NCBI RefSeq assembly: GCF_000222485.1
Contig: NC_015914.1
Coordinates: 4,260,001 to 4,324,000 of the forward strand
Length of the DNA stretch: 64,000 nt
Source of the DNA: Cyclobacterium marinum DSM 745
Lineage (GTDB): Bacteria; Bacteroidota; Bacteroidia; Cytophagales; Cyclobacteriaceae
Reading direction: 5' to 3'
Positions 7,836 through 14,557 of the stretch are shown here, piece by piece. Below the pieces are notes generated by a model. That model was not told the DNA's origin and ran no database searches. It saw only the letters and a list, made by a program, of their open reading frames with translations. How positions within the stretch are numbered: position 1 is the first letter of the stretch; each line of letters starts with the position of its first letter. Position numbers and translations under genes: made by a program.

Positions 7836-8621
7836 ATGACAAATAGAGACTTTAAATCAGAATTCGACTCGATAATAAAGGAAGTTATCGCACCAGTTTT
7901 TAAGGCTAATGGCTTTAAGAAAAACGGTAATAACTTCTATCGTGACTTAGGAGAAGTCGGTCAGGTATTTAATGTTCAGCAAAGTCAATGGAACTCAAAG
8001 GATGACAAGACATTTGTTTTCAACCTTGGACTGCTTGACAAGGAAATTCAGAATGAGATTTACAAAAGAGAACTTCCAAAATTCCCTAAAGAATACGACT
8101 GTGAAATCAGATTAAGACACGGTCAATTAGTGAATAAAGGAGACGTTTGGTATAATTTAAACAAACGAATCAACCTTGAGAAACTTAAAGCACAAATTGA
8201 AAACGACCTGGAGAAATTTGTTCTGCCTTTTTTTGACAAATACCAACAACCGAAAAAATGGATTGAATTCTTCGACTGGGAATTTGAACCTCTTACAGGA
8301 CCAATCGGAAAGTTCTTGATTATTGAAAAATATGGACAAAGGACAAAAGCTGAAAAATTTTGGAACGATTTATATAACGAAGCATTAGTTCCAAAACCTC
8401 AGGTTACTGAAATCAGAACTAAGAATGGACAAGTGATTAGAGACGAATCTGAACCGACAGTAAATCACGAATGGATAAAACGACTTGAAGACTTTGCTGA
8501 AAAGAAAGAAGTGAAATTAGAAATACGCCCCACAACAACACCTATAAGCAAGCGGGCAGACATTGCTAAACGAAACGATAATACAATTAAGAAACTTTGG
8601 TCTAAGCTGACAGGTAAGTAG
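7836..8621 (+). CDS. Cassette-borne DUF4304-like protein
   Basis: This 261-residue soluble protein has no signal peptide. The N-terminal pattern FDSIIKEVIAPVFKANGFKK, followed by a Tyr-Arg-Asp segment and VFNVQQSQWN, matches the DUF4304 layout. That family's function is unknown; I recall it as common among small mobile genes but cannot check this. A long charged C-terminal tail (from about residue 205) includes a proline-threonine stretch encoded inside the left arm of the next attC-like site. The stop lies in that site's central loop, so the gene and the recombination site overlap by about 90 bp. Confidence 0.78.
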   Translation: MTNRDFKSEFDSIIKEVIAPVFKANGFKKNGNNFYRDLGEVGQVFNVQQSQWNSKDDKTFVFNLGLLDKEIQNEIYKRELPKFPKEYDCEIRLRHGQLVNKGDVWYNLNKRINLEKLKAQIENDLEKFVLPFFDKYQQPKKWIEFFDWEFEPLTGPIGKFLIIEKYGQRTKAEKFWNDLYNEALVPKPQVTEIRTKNGQVIRDESEPTVNHEWIKRLEDFAEKKEVKLEIRPTTTPISKRADIAKRNDNTIKKLWSKLTGK

Positions 8622-8659
8622 CTTTTAAAGCCCGCCTGCTCATAGCTAAACCGTTGTAG
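8530..8659 (+). other. attC-like site overlapping the 3' end of a cassette gene
   Basis: R'' CCACAAC (8530-8536) and R' GTTGTAG (8653-8659) flank a long imperfect palindrome. The left arm CTATAAGCAAGCGGGC pairs with the right arm GCCCGCCTGCTCATAG with two mismatches, with unequal spacers next to the boxes as in attC. The 130-bp site has a roughly 75-nt central loop containing the TAA of the preceding gene at 8619-8621. This is one of the best-looking sites in the array. Confidence 0.75.
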
Positions 8660-8705
8660 TACATATCGACTGAACGGAAACTTTAAAGAACATAAATAAA
8701 TACTT

Positions 8706-9496
8706 ATGAAAAAAATTCAATATTTTATAATAGTAATTTCTCTATTCCTATCCTGCAAAAACAAAGAAATAGTTCCCGAAAGAATAATACAATTTTCTGA
8801 AGAAGCAATTGAAAAATCAATAAGCACATACTCCTTAAAGGGTTTTTATAATGATACTTATTTTGGCAAAAATGTACCAAAAGAATATCTTAACAGATTG
8901 AATACAAAAGCTATAATCTGGAAAGGAATGGAACATAATACTGAACTACGAGAAGCTAATTTGATAAATCAATATGGGGACAATTCCGAGTATCTTTTAA
9001 AATATTGGGTGACTTTTAAGGACAATAGAAAGTTCTCTTATTTACTTAATGTATTGGATAAAAAAGGAAAAATAACATTGACTAAGTTCGAACCATTAAA
9101 TGTAAATATTGCAAGTACATTTTATTCTCCTGACACAAAATTTAATATTCCTAATTTCTCATCTAACAGAATTAAAATTTATTCTGCTTATATATTAATA
9201 GGAGCTACACTTCTCGTATCATAGTTTTAGCAATAAGGAAACGGAAATATTTACTTCTACTTGCTATACCCTTACTTTTTATTTACAACCAAGGAATGAC
9301 GATATTTAGTTTTGAAGGAATTAAAACCCTATCATCTAAAACATACTTCGGATTACCTCTTTTTCAAAAAATAGACCTTCACTTCACCTCTATTTCGTTG
9401 ACTACAACGGGAGTATTCTTTGTTTGGGGTATAATTGGACTTTTTATAATTTTATCATTTAAAAAAAACAAAAATACGCACTACAACAATGTATAA
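8706..9496 (+). pseudogene. Cassette-borne membrane lipoprotein, apparently frameshifted
   Basis: Frame one (8706-9224, 172 residues) starts with a lipoprotein signal (lipobox FLSC) and ends in a hydrophobic segment, YSAYILIGATLLVS. A second frame, open across the same spot (about 9185) and ending at 9496, continues with another hydrophobic helix (RKYLLLLAIPLLFIY) and a last one (FVWGIIGLFIILSF) with a positive tail. The simplest reading is one protein of about 260 residues, anchored by a lipid and three helices, broken by a single-base indel near 9205-9218. Alternatively the first 172 codons are a complete lipoprotein gene and the second frame (ATG at 9296) a small separate gene. No family recognised. 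Confidence 0.55.
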
Positions 9497-9610
9497 CCGC
9501 AATTACGGCGGATTCGACTACGTCCGAATCCACTCGGAATGGCTAAAGCCAGTTCTAAACCGAAAATTAACGCATATAAACCCGTAACTGACGGTTATAC
9601 GAGACCGTTG
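9481..9610 (+). other. attC-like site interrupted in its R' box by an intron remnant
   Basis: R'' CTACAAC (9481-9487) is followed by GTATAACCGCAATTACGG. The right arm CCGTAACTGACGGTTATAC pairs with it, with a one-base offset near the middle, and is followed by GAGACC and GTTG (9607-9610). The intron remnant starts directly after GTTG, so R' would be completed by the sequence after 10079. Counted across the removed intron, the next ATG lies about 15 nt after R' begins, similar to the other cassettes. Confidence 0.65.
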
Positions 9611-10079
9611 GTGTGCCACGAAGCTGTGGTAATCCAGTAGGTGTAAATCCTACCTAAATAATTTGCTGTTCATTTAGAAGAGCTTCACCCGTGAGGGTTT
9701 CGCTGAAGCTCGGTATGCTCAAATGTGCAAGCCGTAATGCGTAAGCGTAAACCCATAGTAGCTTTGAGAAGTGTATCAGGAGATGGGGAGAGTTTTAACG
9801 GTCTCAAACCCTGGAAAGTTGCATGGATTAACAGCAATGTGAAGTGTAATGGTCTACCGGAGTCATAGGGGTGGCGTGGTTATAGATGGATTATACCTAT
9901 GCTTGATAGATTCATTTGAAAAGCATATAAATAATGCTATCGGTGAGCCGTATGAGGGGAAATCTCGTAGTCTGCCTGCCTTTTACAGGATGCGTTTTGA
10001 TGGAGGGGGTGCTAATGGTCTGCTTCTTATTATTATCTTTATAAGAATAAATAAAGTAAGCTATCAGGCGCTACTCTAC
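9611..10079 (+). mobile_element. Degenerate ORF-less group II intron remnant
   Basis: It begins GTGTGCC like the full intron and ends CTACTCTAC, resembling the CTACTCGAT end. A domain-V-like 5' arm, GTGAGCCGTATGAGGGG, starts near 9942, but the expected 3' arm (GTACGGTT) is broken: about 20 unrelated nt sit between CTCGTA and CGTTTTGATGG. No RT frame exists in the 469 nt, so it cannot encode its own maturase. The 5' part (9611-9850) has short stems consistent with domain I fragments. It is probably inactive and of a different lineage from the 4850 intron, because it enters attC inside R' rather than 8 nt before it. Confidence 0.65.
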
Positions 10080-10090
10080 GCAGTAAGTTT

Positions 10091-10711
10091 ATGAGAAAGA
10101 CCAAATTATATAACCTACTAACAACGTTCGTTCTGATAATGGCAATTATCCAAGCGCCATTAATTTATTATTATACGTCTGGACTATTTGCATTCATTGT
10201 TTTAATTCCATATCTGATAATGGGGTTGGCACTTACAGTTTGGTTACTGACGATATTACTGAAAAGTAAAAATTCAGTGAAAACAAGATTTCAGAAAATT
10301 GGAGTTATCCTGACAATCTCAATTGGTAGTTTGACCCTGTTTTTCGGAGAAGATCTGATTGAAAAACTAGATTGGCATTTAAGAAAAAAATCAAGAGAGG
10401 AAATTATTCAACTAATTAAAGAGGACAAATTAAGACCTAATGTAAGCCATAACAACATAATCTGTACTTTGGATAATTGGAATTTACCCCCTATTTCGAA
10501 TGGAGGAAATGAAATTGCGATATTTAAGATGGAGGATAATAAGTTTACAGTTGAATTCTATATAGACAGAGGGTTTTTAGATCATTATTCTGCTTTTGTT
10601 TATACAAATAACAAAGACAAAATACAAGAATTGGAAGAAAGAATGACATGGAAAAAGGAATTGCACAACAACAAAAAACTTGAAGAAAATTGGTACAGAG
10701 TATCATACTGA
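10091..10711 (+). CDS. Cassette-borne membrane protein of unknown function
   Basis: This 206-residue protein has three hydrophobic segments in the first half (about residues 9-30, 33-57 and 72-88) and a soluble C-terminal domain of about 110 residues that is rich in charge and ends with Trp-Tyr-Arg. I recognise no family. The ATG lies 11 nt after the intron remnant's 3' end and would be close to R' once the intron is removed. It is the last gene with an attC-like site in front of it. I see no convincing attC-like palindrome after its stop, so the array may end here. Confidence 0.7.
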   Translation: MRKTKLYNLLTTFVLIMAIIQAPLIYYYTSGLFAFIVLIPYLIMGLALTVWLLTILLKSKNSVKTRFQKIGVILTISIGSLTLFFGEDLIEKLDWHLRKKSREEIIQLIKEDKLRPNVSHNNIICTLDNWNLPPISNGGNEIAIFKMEDNKFTVEFYIDRGFLDHYSAFVYTNNKDKIQELEERMTWKKELHNNKKLEENWYRVSY

Positions 10712-10799
10712 AAGAAAAAAAACGACACCAAAATAACTAAATATTCTGACGACTGGAACCCTTCGAAAGGCTCAGGATCCACTTCGGTCCTTTAAGAAT

Positions 10800-11165
10800 T
10801 AGGGTTAGTATGGGGAATGGTTTTCCTTCTTTTGTTTTTTAGCGCTTAGGAATAAAAAAATTGGTGACTATAGGTTGTTCCTTTGTGTTTTTTTTTAGGT
10901 GATTAATGGAGCTTTTCTGGTGGTTTAAGCTGGATTTTTAGGCTGTTTTTACCATTTGGAAATACCTGACTCATTAAGCTATTTGATTCTTACAGTTTTG
11001 CCTCTAAATCTTTAGATATGCCAATCAGATCTAACTGGGAGGTCCTATTTTTGCCATTACCAATAAAAAGGTGGTCTCTCCCTTAGATTCCTTGACCGAA
11101 ACACTTAATTTGTTAGAAAATAATAAAGTGAAGGGGTTGGGGCATAGGTCATTACTCAACTCGAA
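10800..11165. repeat. Degenerate dispersed intergenic repeat, copy 1; no gene in 10712-11207
   Basis: The stretch shares ordered blocks with 12985-13300: TTTGTTTTTTAG-like, TTTACCATTTGGA, CCAATCAGATCTAACTGG, CAATAAAAAGGTGG, then TTGACCGAAACACTTAATTTG. Similarity is clear but broken by many indels, so this is an old repeat. Just before it, 10755-10790 has the CTTCGAAAGGCTCAGG-type short repeat that recurs at 12915-12960. No ORF or promoter stands out. Confidence 0.5.
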
Positions 11166-11207
11166 GGCTAAATATAAAAGTGTATAATTGATAGACTCAA
11201 TTCTAAA

Positions 11208-11540
11208 ATGGCAAAACAGAATCCTTGGATAATCGGAATATTAGGGCTTGGAGTTTTTCTATACCTGGCGTGGAATAATTTTGAAATACCCTTTGCTCCT
11301 TTGACAAAAACAGCAGAAACAAAAGCTGTAATTACAGAAAATGCACTTGGGTATGGACCCAAAGGAATGGGATTTATTCAAATTATCACAATAACCTATC
11401 AAGTTGGAGATTCCGTCTATGTACAGAAGGAAAAACTTTCTCAGAGAGTCAATAAAAAAGAAGTAGGATCGAAGGTTTTAATTGAATATGCTATAAATAA
11501 TCCTGGTAATTTCGAAATCAAAGGATTATCAAAGCAATGA
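11208..11540 (+). CDS. Small membrane-anchored protein
   Basis: This 110-residue protein has one N-terminal transmembrane helix (about residues 7-25, WIIGILGLGVFLYLAW). A beta-rich domain follows, containing KAVITENALGYGPKG and a GSKVLIEYAINNPGNFEI segment close to the DUF3592-type layout (an extracytoplasmic beta domain with VxVxYxPxNP-like ending). The family match is tentative. It is a lone gene between two copies of a degenerate repeat, with no attC-like palindrome on either side. Confidence 0.7.
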   Translation: MAKQNPWIIGILGLGVFLYLAWNNFEIPFAPLTKTAETKAVITENALGYGPKGMGFIQIITITYQVGDSVYVQKEKLSQRVNKKEVGSKVLIEYAINNPGNFEIKGLSKQ

Positions 11541-11579
11541 ATTAATATTTTCATCAAATAACATTATATATCAATTAGT

Positions 11580-11790
11580 CCTGGGCGATCAGGATTAGGG
11601 CTTAGCCTTCGGTAGATTTCTCCTATGGGGATTAAATAGGTGTGATTTGTAGCTTTTGGAGTGTCATATTATTGCCATTTTCAATAAAAATGTGGTCTTT
11701 CCCTTCGGTTTTTTGCCCGAAACACTTATTTTGATAAATATTAGCCCTAAGTGGTTGATAACATTGTCAATATAAACGAAATGCCAAGGT
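11580..11790. repeat. Degenerate dispersed intergenic repeat, partial copy 2
   Basis: This copy keeps only the 3' half of the repeat: CAATAAAAATGTGGTC, TTTTTTGCCCGAAACACTTA, TTTGATAAATATTAG and CCCTAAGTGGTTGA, in the same order as at 13185-13270. It fills the gap between the genes at 11208 and 11850 together with a CTGGGCGATCAGGATTAGGG stretch. Confidence 0.5.
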
Positions 11791-11849
11791 TAAATATACC
11801 AATCTAGAATGGTTGCGGTTGATTAAGAAAACTGTCGTTCATTAAAATT

Positions 11850-12881
11850 ATGACTCAAAAGAAGACCTTAATAATAAGAATCATTTTGTTCGGTGGAACG
11901 GCAATTTCCTTGTTTTTTGTGCCATGGATTTTAGTTAAAGCCTGGATTTTACCTCTTCCTGATACGATTCAAGAACAAGTAGTGGAAGCGCTAGGCCATG
12001 GTTTTGATGGCATGATTGTTTACGTGGACCAAGCAGGAAAATCACCGAAACATTATACTGGTGGTTGGAAAGATAGAGAAAATAAGATACCAGCTGACCC
12101 AAATTCATTGTTTAAAATTGCAAGTATTAGCAAGTTATATACCGCTGTAGCAGCTACTAAATTGGTCAAAGAACAGCGTTTGTCTTTTGATAAATCACTC
12201 GCTGATTATCTTCCTGAACTTACAGGTAGAATTGAAAATGCTGAAGAAATTACCTTGAGGATGATGATCCAACACCGTTCCGGTATTCCAAATTTCACAG
12301 ATAATCCAGCGTATTGGGAAAACGAACAAGAAAATGGCAATAATGCTTTGGATTTTGCTCTCGACCTACCTGCTAGTTTTAAACCCAATGAGGGATATGA
12401 ATATTCCAACACGAATTATTTATTGCTTCGGAGGATTATGGATGATGTTTTGGGGTATAGCCACAATCAGTATATCAAAGAGGAAATATTGATTCCACTT
12501 GAGCTTAAAAACACTTTTTTTTCGATTAATGAAGTCGATTTAGATGATGTTATGAGTGGGTATTATGTTGGGTATGAAGAAGATTTCAAAGCACGTGACT
12601 ATGGGATGTTGGCTACAGCAAAAGATGTGGGTATATTTTTGAGAGCCTTAAACGATGGTTCGGTATTTGACGAAGGAGAAAAGGAAATCTATCCTTATGA
12701 ATACAATCATGGAGGATTGGTGGTTGGCTATCAAAGCCTTGCAGAATACCACAAAGATATCGATGCGGTAGTGGTTCAATTTATCAATACCACAGATTTT
12801 AATGGCTATGAGTGGAATTTATCTGAAATTACAATTAATCGAATCGTAAAAATCATTAGAAAGAATAACGAGATACAATAA
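11850..12881 (+). CDS. Serine hydrolase of the beta-lactamase/PBP-like fold
   Basis: The protein has 343 residues with an N-terminal membrane helix (about residues 8-30), so the catalytic domain should sit outside the cytoplasmic membrane. The class C beta-lactamase/DD-peptidase motifs are present: SxxK as SISK (Ser92-Lys95), YxN as YSN (in YEYSNTNYLLL), and HxG as HGG (YNHGGLVVGY). Families like this include esterases, D-aminopeptidases and PBP4-like proteins, so the substrate cannot be named and resistance should not be assumed. The C-terminal region is shorter than in true class C beta-lactamases. It stands alone between degenerate repeats. Confidence 0.88.
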   Translation: MTQKKTLIIRIILFGGTAISLFFVPWILVKAWILPLPDTIQEQVVEALGHGFDGMIVYVDQAGKSPKHYTGGWKDRENKIPADPNSLFKIASISKLYTAVAATKLVKEQRLSFDKSLADYLPELTGRIENAEEITLRMMIQHRSGIPNFTDNPAYWENEQENGNNALDFALDLPASFKPNEGYEYSNTNYLLLRRIMDDVLGYSHNQYIKEEILIPLELKNTFFSINEVDLDDVMSGYYVGYEEDFKARDYGMLATAKDVGIFLRALNDGSVFDEGEKEIYPYEYNHGGLVVGYQSLAEYHKDIDAVVVQFINTTDFNGYEWNLSEITINRIVKIIRKNNEIQ

Positions 12882-12984
12882 CCAAGCCTTTTAACGGTAC
12901 GAATCCATGACAACCTTCGACCCTTCGACAGACTCAGAAACCACCGGCTCAGGATCCGGTTTTCGGTATTGGATCCAGCTCATA

Positions 12985-13300
12985 GTATCGGGAATTTGGG
13001 TTACTATGTGGGAAGGTTTTCCCTCTTTTGCTTTTTTTAGATGATTAAAGCCACTTTTCCGATGGTTTAAGGTTGATTTTTGGACTGTTTATACCATTTG
13101 GACTATGCTATTTGATCCTTACTTTTTTGTTTCCATACTTTTATACAAGCCAATCAGATCTAACTGGATCGACAGACTATTGGCTATTCCAATAAAAAAT
13201 GTGGACACTCCCTAGATTCTTTGACCGAAATACTTAATTTGATAAATAATAGACCTAAGTGGTTGAAAGCATAGGTTATGTATACGCAACGCATTAGCAA
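12985..13300. repeat. Degenerate dispersed intergenic repeat, copy 3; no gene in 12882-13376
   Basis: Ordered blocks shared with 10800-11165 include TTTTTTAGATGATTAA, TATACCATTTGGA, CCAATCAGATCTAACTGG, then TTTGACCGAAATACTTAATT and CCTAAGTGGTTGA. At 12915-12960 are CTTCGACAGACTCAG and GGCTCAGGATCC, pieces of a short repeat also seen near 10755. No coding potential is seen. Confidence 0.5.
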
Positions 13301-13376
13301 CCCATATAAATGATTGGTAAAAAAAGATAAATAAATATTCTTATGCATTTTAAATGTTTTTGGTAAATGAACAACA

Positions 13377-14516
13377 ATGACCGAACTGAAAATTTGTCTG
13401 TTAGCTATATTGGCCATTTTTTGTACTTCTTCGGTGAAGTCGCAAAATGAATCCTCGAATGAGACCTCCGGAAATGAAATACTTTTCAAAATTTTTCAGT
13501 TTCCTAAAGATCAGATGCCACGTATCGATGGGAAATCCGATGACTGGGAAATAGTACCAAGTTCATATGAATATGGCAATGAAATGTTGAAAGATACAGA
13601 GGATGGATTGGGAAATGCTATTGATCATACCAATGATTTGGATGTAAGCGTCAAAGTAGGTTGGGTAGAGGGTTTGAACAGGTTATACTTTTTGTATGAA
13701 GCTACTGATGATTTTTGGGATTTTGGGAGGTTTAGTAACAAGGGTTACCTGAATGATATTTTCGAAATAGTGGTTGATGGCGACCTTTCCGGTGGTCCTT
13801 TTATTTATAACCCGGTTTATACTAAAGAAGACCTGAATTGGGATAGCCAAACGGAAGCCTATTTAGAAAATCATTTTACATTCAGTGGTGTCCACGCTCA
13901 GAATTACCATATCTATACCCCGCCTGTTAATAACGCATGGGTTTTGATTTGGGGAAATCAACATTGGATAGGTGATTTTCCTCAATCCAATTATGCTTAT
14001 GATTACAACTTTGAACCTGGGGAAGAAGGGAAACTCGTTTTGGAGTTTTGGGTTACTCCTTATGATTATGCCCCTTTTGAAGGTCCTCAAAAGGCCATTG
14101 AATCGGAACTCATACAAGGGGAGAGCATTGGACTCTCCTGGTCAATATTGGATTTTGATGGTGGGGAAAGAGAGGGACATTTTAACTTATCCCATGATAC
14201 GCGCATGGTAAAAGATGCAAGCTACCTTCGCAAGTTTAAATTGATGCCCATAGAGAGTGAATTAAAGGATTTGCTCAAGGCAGACTGGTCCTTTGAAGTA
14301 ATAGATATGGAAAACAAGCGTGTGTCCTTCAGAGATGAATCACAAGGTGAGATTTTAAAATGGGAATGGGATTTTGGGGATGGTAATTACTCGAATCAAC
14401 AAAATCCCATCTATGAATTTAAAGAAAAAGGAATTCACAAAGTAGTGACATTAACCGTAGAAGGTCCGGCTGGTAAATCTAAGCACACGAAGTACTGGGA
14501 AGTAATGATTAGGTAA
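13377..14516 (+). CDS. Secreted DOMON/CBM9-like protein with C-terminal PKD domain
   Basis: This 379-residue protein has a signal peptide (about residues 1-22, cleavage near SSVKSQ). Residues about 50-280 resemble a CBM9/DOMON-like sugar- or haem-binding beta sandwich: RIDGKSDDWEIVP at the start, then LYFLYEATDDFWDF and NDIFEIVVDGD. The C-terminal 85 residues form a PKD domain (WEWDFGDGNYSNQQNP, HKVVTLTVEG). There is no catalytic motif, so binding to polysaccharide or the cell surface is the likely role. It lies 41 bp before the rhamnosidase gene on the same strand, probably in one operon with it. Confidence 0.82.
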   Translation: MTELKICLLAILAIFCTSSVKSQNESSNETSGNEILFKIFQFPKDQMPRIDGKSDDWEIVPSSYEYGNEMLKDTEDGLGNAIDHTNDLDVSVKVGWVEGLNRLYFLYEATDDFWDFGRFSNKGYLNDIFEIVVDGDLSGGPFIYNPVYTKEDLNWDSQTEAYLENHFTFSGVHAQNYHIYTPPVNNAWVLIWGNQHWIGDFPQSNYAYDYNFEPGEEGKLVLEFWVTPYDYAPFEGPQKAIESELIQGESIGLSWSILDFDGGEREGHFNLSHDTRMVKDASYLRKFKLMPIESELKDLLKADWSFEVIDMENKRVSFRDESQGEILKWEWDFGDGNYSNQQNPIYEFKEKGIHKVVTLTVEGPAGKSKHTKYWEVMIR

Positions 14517-14557
14517 ATGCTATGGTTTTCGCTTACGAGTTTCACAAAATCTAAAAT

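Noticed and set aside
9849..10094. 81-codon open frame
   Set aside because: It lies almost wholly inside the group II intron remnant, including its domain V, and shows no protein-like composition.
10712..10830. A further attC-like site after the last cassette gene
   Set aside because: AATAAC and GGTTAG occur, but the arms between them pair poorly.
11850..12881. Serine hydrolase as a resistance cassette (class C beta-lactamase)
   Set aside because: Motifs fit the broad fold only, the protein is anchored by a helix, and no attC-like site is next to it.
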